From positions 19,410 through 83,409 of the forward strand of contig JAEUHG010000087.1 of NCBI GenBank assembly GCA_016795425.1: 64,000 nucleotides of DNA, written 5' to 3'. The position numbers and the translations under genes were made by a program. Within the stretch, counting starts at the first letter, position 1. Every line of letters starts with the position of its first letter. Shown in pieces: positions 8,731 through 16,730 of the stretch. Below the pieces are notes generated by a model. It did not search any database. It was not told where the DNA came from and worked only from the letters and a program-made list of their open reading frames with translations. The stretch is from Verrucomicrobiales bacterium (GTDB lineage: Bacteria; Verrucomicrobiota; Verrucomicrobiia; Limisphaerales; CAIMTB01).

Positions 8731-9029
8731 GGCATTTCCACGATTTGAGTGGTCAAATCGGCCAGCAACATGGATTCAAAAGGCTCGGCGGCCTCATCGG
8801 GCGGAGTGCCGAGGGCGAGGCTGCTGGCGGCGACGAGCAGGGTAATACCGAGGCAGGGAGCGACGGCGCGCCATAGGGCGGCTCCCCACAGGTTCCAGGC
8901 GTCGACGACAGGCCCGGGACGGCGCAGCCCCGCCATAATGCGTTGCTCGAAAGCGTAGGGCACCGAATCCGACGGGGAATGGGTTCGGGCGCTGGCGATG
9001 AGTTTTTGGCGCAGGGATTCGGAGTTCAT
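8727..9029 (-). CDS. Small single-pass membrane protein, candidate anti-sigma factor
   Basis: 100 residues with a cytoplasmic-looking N-terminus (RQKLIASARTHSPSDSVPYAFEQRIMAGL) and one transmembrane helix (WRAVAPCLGITLLVAASSLALG). A short acidic tail follows. It lies between an ECF sigma gene (42 bases upstream) and a CnrX/Spy-like gene that it overlaps by four bases. By position and topology it is a candidate anti-sigma factor. It lacks the Cys/His zinc signature of ZAS proteins. Similar short 'DPYFAxRV' type proteins are common next to such sigma genes in Verrucomicrobia, but a specific family name cannot be given. Confidence 0.65.
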   Translation of the reverse strand: MNSESLRQKLIASARTHSPSDSVPYAFEQRIMAGLRRPGPVVDAWNLWGAALWRAVAPCLGITLLVAASSLALGTPPDEAAEPFESMLLADLTTQIVEMP

Positions 9030-9071
9030 GGCGCCGACATTGGGGGTAGACGTTTCATGGGAGGTTTGGGG

Positions 9072-9701
9072 TTACAGGTACTTTCCCGGTTTTAGTCGCG
9101 CCAGGGCCCGTCGCATGGCGGCGCGGGCGCGGAAGGCCCGGACCTTGATGAGGGGCATCGACCAGCCGGTGAGTTGGTGGATTTCCTTGATGGAACGTTC
9201 CTCGATCTCAAGGAGTTGGATGACCAAACGGAACTGGGGCGGCAGGGTTTCCATGAGCCGCTGCACCAAGGCCCTGGCGGCGTCGGCCTTTTCGTCGGCC
9301 TGATCCGGATCGGCACGGAATCGGTTCAACCATTCCTCCTCCTCGTCGCTGAGGTCGGTGAAGGCGGATTCCCGAGTTCGTTGGTGGGCGCGGAGAAAGT
9401 CGTAGCAGGTCCTTACCGCCACGCGCATGAGCCAATGATCGAAGGGCGCTTCGAACCGGAAGCCGGGCAGGCGTTCGAAGGCTTTGAGGAAGACTTCCTG
9501 CACGATGTCTTCCACCTCGCTCTCTCTCCGGGCGTAGCGCCGCGCGGTGGCGAACAGTCGGGGTTGATGGCGTCGAACAAGTTCCTCAAAGGCTTCCGTC
9601 GCGCCACCCAGCACGGCGCGCACCAAGTCCTCGTCCGACCGTGGGTCCGACTCGACCGGGGAGGCTCCGATCGGGGCGGTGGGAACGGATTCGGCGCTCA
9701 T
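9072..9701 (-). CDS. ECF RNA polymerase sigma factor (SigE/RpoE type)
   Basis: 209 residues. Sigma region 2 is clear: FEELVRRHQPRLFATARRYARRESEVEDIVQEVFLKAFERLPGFR with FDHWLMRVAVRTCYDFLR. Region 4 contains TLPPQFRLVIQLLEIEERSIKEIHQLTGWSMPLIKVRAFRARAAMRRAL, the usual HTH. The first ~25 residues are poorly ordered, and a start further in is possible. It leads a three-gene minus-strand unit with the small membrane protein and the CnrX/Spy-like protein. That suggests an envelope-stress or metal-responsive regulon with membrane-bound control. Confidence 0.92.
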   Translation of the reverse strand: MSAESVPTAPIGASPVESDPRSDEDLVRAVLGGATEAFEELVRRHQPRLFATARRYARRESEVEDIVQEVFLKAFERLPGFRFEAPFDHWLMRVAVRTCYDFLRAHQRTRESAFTDLSDEEEEWLNRFRADPDQADEKADAARALVQRLMETLPPQFRLVIQLLEIEERSIKEIHQLTGWSMPLIKVRAFRARAAMRRALARLKPGKYL

Positions 9702-9745
9702 GACGGGTTCGGCTTTTGGCCACGCGTGGGTGACGGGGAGCGGGA

Positions 9746-10879
9746 TCAGATTTCGAGCTGCTTCTCGACCTTGGTCAGGTTGCGGGCCGATTTCTTGTCG
9801 ATGAGCACGACGTCTTCAAGTCGGACGCCGCCGATGTCGTGATAGTAGAGGCCGGGTTCGAGGGTGACGACGTGTCCGGTTCGGAGCGTTTCCTGGGAGC
9901 GGGCGTTGATCCGGGGTGCCTCGTGGATTTCAAGGCCCACACCGTGCCCGATTCCATGGAAGAAGCCCTCCATACGCCCATTGGAGCGCGAGGTGCGAAA
10001 TCCGCGTCGGCGGAAGACAGATTCGGCGACGCGATGGATGTCGGCGGCGGGAACACCGTGACGCGCGGCAGCCATGGCGCAGGTTTGCGCTTCGACAACG
10101 GCAAAGAACATGCCGCGCACGAATTCGGATGCGCGCCCGCGAACGACGGTTCGGGTCACGTCGCCAAAATAACCGGTGCGCTGGGAGCGGGGAAATACGT
10201 CGATGACGATGGGTTCACCCCCCACCAGGGGCCCGTGGCCGCGGTGGTGCGGGTCGCTGGACGGGCGCCCGCAGGCCACGATGGTGTGATTGGCGGAGCC
10301 GCCCGCCTGCAAAATGGCGGTGTCGATGATGCTGCGGAGCTTTTCGGCGGTCAGGGGGGCGTGGTTGAGGAAGAGACGTTTGCCTTTGCCCGGTTTGGCT
10401 CGGCGGAGGGCATGCAACCCCTCGGCCAGTCCGACCTCAGCCATGACGACAGCGGCGTTGATCTTCTTGATCTCATCGATTGATTTCCAGGCGCGGTCGG
10501 GAAAGAAGGGGCCGTGGGCGAGTTTGACCTTGATCCGACGGGACCGAAGAAGCCTGGCGAGGCCGAGTGGAAAGCTTTCGGGAACCGTGACTTTCCGAAT
10601 ACGGTGTTCCTCGAGCACGGCGGCGAGGACGTCGCCGAGGCTGACATTCGATCCGCGCTCCCCTCTTTCGACACGTCGCTCCTGGCGCGAATACGAGAGT
10701 ACCCGGCAGTGCCGCGCCTCTTTGCGCAGCCGATCGAAGTCCGGGTCGGAGGCGACGATGTGAGGGCGCCCTTTGCGCGTGAACCAGATGAACGGGTCGT
10801 GGACGAATGCCTTGACGGCGTAAAGCATGTCCGCGTTCCGCTCGCTGTCGGCCACGATCAGGAGACTGTCCTTGGGCAC
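9746..10879 (-). CDS. M24 family metallopeptidase (Xaa-Pro aminopeptidase-like)
   Basis: 377 residues from a GTG at 10879 (no ATG fits). A creatinase-type N-terminal domain is followed by the pita-bread catalytic domain. The five expected metal ligands are visible: Asp in VIDVFPRS, Asp in FGDVTRTVV, His in GIGHGVGLEIHE, Glu in TLEPGLYY and Glu in RLEDVVLI. Such enzymes use two Mn or Co ions to release N-terminal residues next to proline. A cytoplasmic location is likely because there is no signal peptide. It is divergent from rimO, with 111 bases between them. The product could also be a creatinase-like hydrolase of other specificity. Confidence 0.9.
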   Translation of the reverse strand: MPKDSLLIVADSERNADMLYAVKAFVHDPFIWFTRKGRPHIVASDPDFDRLRKEARHCRVLSYSRQERRVERGERGSNVSLGDVLAAVLEEHRIRKVTVPESFPLGLARLLRSRRIKVKLAHGPFFPDRAWKSIDEIKKINAAVVMAEVGLAEGLHALRRAKPGKGKRLFLNHAPLTAEKLRSIIDTAILQAGGSANHTIVACGRPSSDPHHRGHGPLVGGEPIVIDVFPRSQRTGYFGDVTRTVVRGRASEFVRGMFFAVVEAQTCAMAAARHGVPAADIHRVAESVFRRRGFRTSRSNGRMEGFFHGIGHGVGLEIHEAPRINARSQETLRTGHVVTLEPGLYYHDIGGVRLEDVVLIDKKSARNLTKVEKQLEI

Positions 10880-10990
10880 CTGGAGAACCTAGAAATCGGC
10901 TCAACGGGGCGCAAGCGCAGGGTATTCACCGATGTGGGGGGCTGCGTCGGGCTTGGGCCCCGGACAAATCCGCGCTAAGGTGACCGGCCT

Positions 10991-12703
10991 GTGACCGGAA
11001 AAAAACCGAAGTCCTCACGCCCGACCCGCGTCGGGTTGGTCTCGCTCGGCTGCGCGAAGAATCTCGTCGATGCCGAGATCATGCTGGGATCCCTGCTCAA
11101 GGGCGGGGTCGAGGTGGTGAACGATGCTTCACAGGCTGACGCCCTGATCGTGAACACGTGCTCGTTCATCGACGCAGCGCAGGAGGAGAGCGTCGACACC
11201 ATCCTTGAGTCGGCCGAATTCCGCAACGCGCATCGGCCCGGACAAGCCGTGATCGTCTCGGGTTGTCTGCCGCAACGATTCCGCGACGAGCTGCCGAAGC
11301 TGCTGCCGGAGGTGGATGCGTTCATCGGAATCGACCAGGTGGAGCAGGTGGCGGCGATTGTGGAAGGAGCCATTGCCAAGCGGGCGACGGTGGGTCCGCA
11401 AGACCTTCCCGTGGTGCGCGACCGGCGCATGCCACGGGATCGGTCCTCGGTGAAGCGGCGCCTCGCGGATCTGGACGCGACGGCAGGGCCGGAAGAGGGA
11501 CACGGGTCCCACGGCGAGCATGCCATGGCAACGGCTGTGGAAGCGATTGGTCCGAAAGACGCGAATGCGGCGGCACCGACTGTCCTGGTGCATGTCCGGC
11601 CCCAGTATGTTCCGCATTGGGACACTCCGCGATTCCGGCTGACGCCCAAGCATTTCGCCTACGTGAAGATCGCGGAGGGCTGCAATCACCCATGCAGTTT
11701 TTGCATTATTCCCCGGATGCGGGGTCGGCATCGCAGCCGGCCTCAGGCGGATGTGGTCGAGGAGGCGCGCCGGTTGATTGCGGACGGCGTCCGGGAACTC
11801 AATCTGATCTCCCAGGATTCGACCTATTACGGGCTTGATGCGCGACCGGACCCGGGACGTGGGATTGCGTCTCCCGAACGGTTTCAGGCGGCAACCCGCG
11901 CGTTGCCGGCTGGGGCGTCGACGCTAAGCACCTTGCTTCGCGAATTGAACCAGTTGCCGGGCGATTTCTGGATTCGACTGCTCTACACCCATCCCGCGCA
12001 TTGGACGGATGAACTCATTCGGACGATCGCGGAATGTCCGAAGGTGGCGCGATACGTGGACATGCCGTTGCAGCACATTCATGACGACATGCTGGCGCGC
12101 ATGCGTCGCGAAACGAACGGCGCCTATATTCGCGACCTGATTCGGCGCATTCGCGCGGGGATTCCCGGCATTGCGCTGCGAACCACATTTATCGTGGGTT
12201 TTCCCGGTGAAACCCGGGCGCACTTCGAGACCCTGCTGGAGTTCATCAGGGAAACGAGGTTCGAGCGACTGGGTGTTTTCACCTATTCCCAGGAGGATGG
12301 CACGGTGGCGGGGAGAATGCAGGGGCAGGTCCCGGTCAAGACCCGTCAAAAGCGACGGGAACTCGCCATGATCGAACAGCACGCGGTGGCGAGGTCATTG
12401 GGAGCCCAGGCCGAGGGTCGAATCCAGAGGGTACTGGTTGAAGGTCCGGCAAAGGCCGGGGCGGACGGTGCAGTTTCGACGGCGTCCTGGGAGCATGGGC
12501 TTTTGCGAGACGGGGTCGGGGCGGCGGCGGCGCCGGAATTGGAAGGGCGCGTTTACTCGGTGGCTCGGGGCGAGGCGGACGCACCGGACATCGACGGGCG
12601 TGTGTACGTGCGTGGCCGGTTGACGGAGGGGAAGTTTGCCGAAGTCCGCATTGTGGGGCATACCGATTACGATTTGATAGCCGAGCCGGTCACGCGGCGG
12701 TGA
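10991..12703 (+). CDS. rimO: Ribosomal protein uS12 methylthiotransferase RimO with extra insertions
   Basis: Radical-SAM enzyme adding a methylthio group to Asp of ribosomal protein S12. The N-terminal cluster cysteines are Cys21 (VSLGCAKN), Cys57 (NTCSF) and Cys92 (VSGCLPQR). The radical-SAM motif is Cys231, Cys235, Cys238 (GCNHPCSFC). A C-terminal TRAM domain ends in GRVYVRG...GHTDYDLIAE. At 570 residues it is about 130 longer than E. coli RimO. The surplus lies in a low-complexity insert at about 135-205 between the first two domains, a second one after TYYGLDARP, and a third inside TRAM (from about 480). The start is GTG at 10991. All catalytic cysteines are intact, so it is probably active. 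Confidence 0.95.
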   Translation: MTGKKPKSSRPTRVGLVSLGCAKNLVDAEIMLGSLLKGGVEVVNDASQADALIVNTCSFIDAAQEESVDTILESAEFRNAHRPGQAVIVSGCLPQRFRDELPKLLPEVDAFIGIDQVEQVAAIVEGAIAKRATVGPQDLPVVRDRRMPRDRSSVKRRLADLDATAGPEEGHGSHGEHAMATAVEAIGPKDANAAAPTVLVHVRPQYVPHWDTPRFRLTPKHFAYVKIAEGCNHPCSFCIIPRMRGRHRSRPQADVVEEARRLIADGVRELNLISQDSTYYGLDARPDPGRGIASPERFQAATRALPAGASTLSTLLRELNQLPGDFWIRLLYTHPAHWTDELIRTIAECPKVARYVDMPLQHIHDDMLARMRRETNGAYIRDLIRRIRAGIPGIALRTTFIVGFPGETRAHFETLLEFIRETRFERLGVFTYSQEDGTVAGRMQGQVPVKTRQKRRELAMIEQHAVARSLGAQAEGRIQRVLVEGPAKAGADGAVSTASWEHGLLRDGVGAAAAPELEGRVYSVARGEADAPDIDGRVYVRGRLTEGKFAEVRIVGHTDYDLIAEPVTRR

Positions 12704-13043
12704 CGGGGTTTTGGGACGTTGCGCGGGGAGGCTGGCGGAATCGGGGGCATCTCCGAGTTGTCGAGTGAGCGGCACCACCGTTCCGGCCGGGAATCGCCGT
12801 GCTGGGAAAGCGGCAGCGGACTGCCGTATCAGTCCAAGACGCTTCGCGCCAGTCCGCACCCTGGGGCCAGGCCAACGCTGGTCGTCGTGGAGTGCGGGAG
12901 TCCTCTCCCGCTATCTCAACGGAAATCGCCCCGACAGCACGGAGATGCGCCCGGCGGAATCCAATCTGACCTTGCCGGACGCAGAGGTCGCGGGAATGAT
13001 GGCCGGGTAAACTCCTAGCCATTCGCGAACCACGTGATGATTT
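12704..13043. other. Intergenic region before cysK, nothing recognised
   Basis: 340 bases between rimO and cysK, same strand. Short open frames here are Ser/Arg/Gly-rich and unconvincing. I find no SAM-riboswitch, T-box or tRNA pattern. At the 5' edge, GTCAC...GTGAC followed by GGGGTTTT overlaps the rimO stop and might act as a weak terminator. A cysK promoter is expected but no good -35/-10 pair stands out. Confidence 0.4.
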
Positions 13044-14039
13044 ATGGGCCGCATTTTCAATAACATCGTCGAGACAGTAGGAAATACTCCGCTGGTCCGG
13101 TTGAACCGGATTCCTGCTTCCATGGGTGTCGATCCGAGCACGACCGTCCTGCTGAAGTGCGAATTCTTCAACCCGCTGAGCAGCGTCAAGGACCGCATAG
13201 GTGCGTCGATGATTGCGGACGCTGAGCGTCGTGGCGTGCTGAAGGCGGACACCACGATCATCGAGCCCACCTCGGGTAACACGGGCATAGCGCTGGCCTT
13301 CGTGGCTGCGGCCAAGGGGTACAAGCTGATCCTGACGATGCCGGAGACCATGTCGCTCGAGCGCCGTACGCTGCTGGCAATGCTGGGTGCAAAACTGGTT
13401 TTGACGCCTGGGTCCGAGGGTATGAAAGGCGCGATTCGCAAGGCGGAGGATCTGGCCAAGGAGATCCCGAACTCCTGGATCCCGCAGCAGTTCGAGAATC
13501 CCGCCAATCCGGAAATCCACCGTCAGACCACGGCCGAGGAGATTTGGCGCGATACCGATGGCAAGGTTGACATCCTGGTGGCGGCGGTGGGTACCGGCGG
13601 CACGATCACCGGCTGCTACGAGGTCATCAAATCCCGCAAGCCGTCCTTCACCGCCGTAGCCGTGGAGCCCAAGGATTCCCCAGTGATCAGCCAGACCCTG
13701 CGCGGCGAGCCGCTGAAGCCGGGGCCGCACAAGATCCAGGGAACCGGGGCAGGATTTGTTCCCGCCAACCTGCATCTCAAGAGCGCCACCGGAGATGTGC
13801 AGATCGCGGAATGCGTGATGGTGAGCAACGATGATGCCTTTGCGATCGCGCGGCGGTTGGCGAAGGAAGAGGGCATTTTGGCCGGAATCTCGACCGGGGC
13901 CAACGTTTGGGCAGCGTGCGAAGTGGCTAAGCGCCCGGAGAACCGTGGCAAGACGATTGTCACCGTGGCCTGCTCTACCGGAGAGCGGTACCTGAGCACG
14001 GCTTTGGCCGCGGAGGCGCGCGCCGAAGTCGGGGCCTGA
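13044..14039 (+). CDS. cysK: Cysteine synthase (O-acetylserine sulfhydrylase)
   Basis: PLP enzyme forming cysteine from O-acetylserine and sulfide. 331 residues, slightly longer than usual. The PLP lysine is Lys49 in PLSSVKDR, the substrate loop is PTSGNTG (75-81), and the phosphate-binding glycine loop is VGTGGTITG. The C-terminal segment is [14 protein letters not shown]. The start [21 protein letters not shown] is canonical. It is monocistronic as far as visible. Cystathionine beta-synthase is a less likely alternative because there is no CBS extension. Confidence 0.97.
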   Translation: MGRIFNNIVETVGNTPLVRLNRIPASMGVDPSTTVLLKCEFFNPLSSVKDRIGASMIADAERRGVLKADTTIIEPTSGNTGIALAFVAAAKGYKLILTMPETMSLERRTLLAMLGAKLVLTPGSEGMKGAIRKAEDLAKEIPNSWIPQQFENPANPEIHRQTTAEEIWRDTDGKVDILVAAVGTGGTITGCYEVIKSRKPSFTAVAVEPKDSPVISQTLRGEPLKPGPHKIQGTGAGFVPANLHLKSATGDVQIAECVMVSNDDAFAIARRLAKEEGILAGISTGANVWAACEVAKRPENRGKTIVTVACSTGERYLSTALAAEARAEVGA

Positions 14040-14086
14040 TAGCCACGAGGCTCGCCTGGGACGCCGGGTACCGCCCCGCGAGAGAA

Positions 14087-14644
14087 CTACTTCTCGGCGG
14101 TTCCCGTCGGAGGTTTCGCTTCAATCGCCCGACGCAGCGTTGCCAGGCGACCGTCGTCCACGCTGCCGGACACCGCTTCGATCAAGGTGCCCCGAGGACT
14201 GAAAACGAAGACATTGGCGACTTTCCGCTCGCAGGGCAGAAGGTCTGTGACGGTCCCTTCATAATCCAGCATGACGGCAACAGGCCGGCTCTTCTTGATG
14301 GCGGCTGTGATTCGGTCGCGAAGGAAGCGCGGAACCCCGCGAACATCGGCGATACCGGCGATATCCGCGGTGGCTGAAAAGTGCTGCTTCAATGGGGTGA
14401 TCCATCCGTCGATGTCCTCTGAACCCTTGCGGTCGCCCACCAACAGCACCAACGGTTTTTGGCGCGGGAACTCGTACCGATGCGAGGTGCCGAACTGATC
14501 CGCCAACTCAAAAGAGGACAGTTCGACTTTCTTTGGCGTTGCATCTGCCGAATGGACGAGAGGGACGATCAGGCAGAGAACACCAAGGAGCAGCAGTTGG
14601 GCGGACCACCGTTGAAGGAATTGCGGTTGGCGGGTGGGGGTCAT
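14087..14644 (-). CDS. Exported thioredoxin-fold protein lacking CxxC, end of carotenoid operon
   Basis: 185 residues from the ATG at 14644. A signal peptide (LLLLGVLCLIVPLVHSADA) precedes a thioredoxin-like domain starting FELADQFGTSHRYEFPRQKPLVLLVGDRKG. The sheet pattern is like YtfJ or AhpC/TSA proteins, but the redox CxxC is absent and the only Cys of the mature part is in LLPCER. Its start overlaps the glycosyltransferase stop by ATGA (14641-14644), so it is translated with the carotenoid genes. Its role is unknown; a periplasmic redox or folding function is only inference. Confidence 0.75.
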   Translation of the reverse strand: MTPTRQPQFLQRWSAQLLLLGVLCLIVPLVHSADATPKKVELSSFELADQFGTSHRYEFPRQKPLVLLVGDRKGSEDIDGWITPLKQHFSATADIAGIADVRGVPRFLRDRITAAIKKSRPVAVMLDYEGTVTDLLPCERKVANVFVFSPRGTLIEAVSGSVDDGRLATLRRAIEAKPPTGTAEK

Positions 14645-15822
14645 GAAGGGGCCTGGGACGAAGAGGGATTCATGCTCGGGTGAACGTAACTGCGACCCCG
14701 CCATTGCATGGGACGGCCGACCCATTTTCTTAGGAGTGCCTGCCATTGAATGATGAGGAGCATGGCCACGCCGATCGGATGCAGCAAGGCGCCGAACAGG
14801 GATTGCCGGAAGCGCGCGGCGCCAAGCAGGCGCGGAAGCAGAGTCAGGACCGTGGCGCACGCAAGGATTCCCAAAGCGGTAGGTTCGGGACCTGTGGGTA
14901 GCAATAACGCGGCCAGCCATGCCACCCAAGGTCCGACCTGGCCCAAGCCAAGAAGCAAGGTCCAGGGAAGGATGGCGCCCGGACTCGCCAAGCCTTCGGT
15001 CGCGTTCTTGCCCAGACCCTTCCATACTTCAATGGAATTGGCGTACATGCGGCAGGATGCGAGGTCCGTGGCGTCGAAGATATCGGTTTGGAAACCTTGC
15101 ACGCGGAAGGCTCGGGGCAGGGTGACGCCGTCGTGGAGCGAGCTCCGGATGGCCTGGTGCCCTCCCGCGGCAAAATAGGACTGCCGCCGGGTGGCAAACA
15201 GTTGACCACAGCCGGCAGCGAAGGCGGACCAGCGAAATCGGCGCGCCGCGGCGAGCGGAAGATAGGCGAGAAGGATGAAGTGAATGAGCGGAATCAGGGC
15301 TTTCTCGAGGAAGCTGTGGGTCCATTGCCGCGGCACCCCGCTGAGCAGATGGAGATCGGGGCGGTGCTCGAGAAAATCACCGATGCGGCGCACCGCATCA
15401 GGCGCGAGGCGAACATCCGCATCCATGAACACCAGTGTTTCATGGGCGGCCGCCCGGGCAAGCTGCCAGCAGGCGTGTTGTTTACCGCACCAACCGTCGG
15501 GCAGCGATTTGCCCTGGATCAGGCGGACCCTTGGGTCCCGCAGGCTTCGCCTGGCGACGATCTCCGGCGTGGCGTCGGTGGAGTGATCGTCAAGGACGAC
15601 CACCTCCAATTGAACACCCCTTTGGCTGAGGACTGAATCGATGGCGGCCCCGATGCTGCCTTCCTCGTTGCGGGCAGGAATGAGAATGGAGACAGGTCGT
15701 TGGAGAGCCGAGGCAGGACGGATGCCAGCGCGGGGGAGTCGACGGTACAGCGCGAGATTCCATAGGAAGAGGCAGGCGGGCAGGCCGGCGAGTCCGAGCA
15801 GGACCAAAGCGATCGTCGTCAT
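14641..15822 (-). CDS. Membrane glycosyltransferase, family 2 (CrtQ/HpnB-like)
   Basis: 393 residues from the ATG at 15822. One N-terminal membrane helix (IALVLLGLAGLPACLFLWNLALY) is followed by a GT2 domain: VSILIPARNEEGSIGAAIDSVL, VVLDDHSTDATPEI, FMDADVRL as the DxD site, and a late WKGLGKN segment (QxxRW-like region). C-terminal hydrophobic helices follow. The architecture matches glycosyltransferases of staphyloxanthin-type (CrtQ) and hopanoid (HpnB) clusters. With an acyltransferase and two desaturases directly upstream, and 4-base overlaps on both sides, glycosylation of a carotenoid acid or alcohol is the best inference. The sugar donor is not readable. Confidence 0.82.
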   Translation of the reverse strand: MTTIALVLLGLAGLPACLFLWNLALYRRLPRAGIRPASALQRPVSILIPARNEEGSIGAAIDSVLSQRGVQLEVVVLDDHSTDATPEIVARRSLRDPRVRLIQGKSLPDGWCGKQHACWQLARAAAHETLVFMDADVRLAPDAVRRIGDFLEHRPDLHLLSGVPRQWTHSFLEKALIPLIHFILLAYLPLAAARRFRWSAFAAGCGQLFATRRQSYFAAGGHQAIRSSLHDGVTLPRAFRVQGFQTDIFDATDLASCRMYANSIEVWKGLGKNATEGLASPGAILPWTLLLGLGQVGPWVAWLAALLLPTGPEPTALGILACATVLTLLPRLLGAARFRQSLFGALLHPIGVAMLLIIQWQALLRKWVGRPMQWRGRSYVHPSMNPSSSQAPS

Positions 15823-16685
15823 AAACTGCCGTGTCGGGCCTCGAATGGCGATCGACCCAGGAACGCCCGGCATCGTCTCCAAACATCGTAGAATCCTCCG
15901 ACACCGACTTTTCCGCGGAGGAGATTGAGGAATTTCGAGGGGTCTCGCTGGCACGCCTGGGCGGAGAGGGCTTCCATGGTGCCTTCGAGGCGGCCCTCGA
16001 GTTCGCGGGTCCACTCTTGGGGGGTGCGGTTAGCAGCCGAGGTGTTATTGACTTCAATGGGGCTGCCGAAGCGAAGGAGGACTTCGGGCAGTCGCTCCTG
16101 CCAATGGGTGTATTCGATGGCGAGCGGGATGAACTGAAGTCGACCAAGGGTACCCTGGGCGGGGCCGAGTCCTGTCGACAATCGACGGAACCGGTGGGCC
16201 AGGTGCCCCAGCCCGTGTCTGAAAAGCAACGGTCGCTCCCGAACGTCGGCAAATCGCGCCTGGGGGGTGACCCAGAGAAGGGATCGCGGGGTGTTGGCGA
16301 TGCCGGAGGCGATTCTTAGAAAGTCAGCCGCGCCGCGGCTGGAGTCCGCCTCGACTCCAAAGAATCCGAGCTTTTTGAAGAAGGGGTATTGGGCGAGGGC
16401 TCGCGCGTCGATGGGCGCGTACGCGCGATGCTGATAGAACGACTGGCGCCAAAGGTGCAGACAGACGAGTGGGTCCCACCAGGACGCGTGGTTGAGGAAG
16501 ATGACCTTGGGAATGCCGTTGTCCGTGTCGGGGAGCCAACCTTCGTTGCTGAGGCGGAGGTTGTGAAAGTGGCGCCGGAGATACCAACGCGTGTAACGTG
16601 CGAACCACTCGAGAAGCAAGGGAGAGACCCTGGGGAGGGTGTCACCTTGGGTGGCCGACCGGGAATGGAGTCGCACGATGCTCAT
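15819..16685 (-). CDS. PlsC-like acyltransferase (CrtO-like)
   Basis: 288 residues. The acyltransferase HX4D motif is NHASWWD, preceded by IPKVIFL. Later blocks are FFGVEADSSRGAADFL and the PRSLLWVTPQARFADVRERP segment, where glycerolipid enzymes have EGTR. The latter is degenerate, which suggests a non-glycerolipid acceptor. It overlaps the glycosyltransferase by ATGA (15819-15822) and follows the desaturase by 45 bases. In the staphyloxanthin pathway CrtO esterifies the glycosyl residue with a fatty acid, and the same job is inferred here. A housekeeping lysophosphatidate acyltransferase is the alternative but fits the context less well. Confidence 0.82.
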   Translation of the reverse strand: MSIVRLHSRSATQGDTLPRVSPLLLEWFARYTRWYLRRHFHNLRLSNEGWLPDTDNGIPKVIFLNHASWWDPLVCLHLWRQSFYQHRAYAPIDARALAQYPFFKKLGFFGVEADSSRGAADFLRIASGIANTPRSLLWVTPQARFADVRERPLLFRHGLGHLAHRFRRLSTGLGPAQGTLGRLQFIPLAIEYTHWQERLPEVLLRFGSPIEVNNTSAANRTPQEWTRELEGRLEGTMEALSAQACQRDPSKFLNLLRGKVGVGGFYDVWRRCRAFLGRSPFEARHGSL

Positions 16686-16730
16686 CGCCGCTTGGGACCG
16701 CGGTGCAGACGGGTCGCTTGCTGCCGTGGA

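Noticed and set aside
12719..13018. A ~99-residue plus-strand frame before cysK
   Set aside because: No start signal and random-like composition; treated as intergenic.
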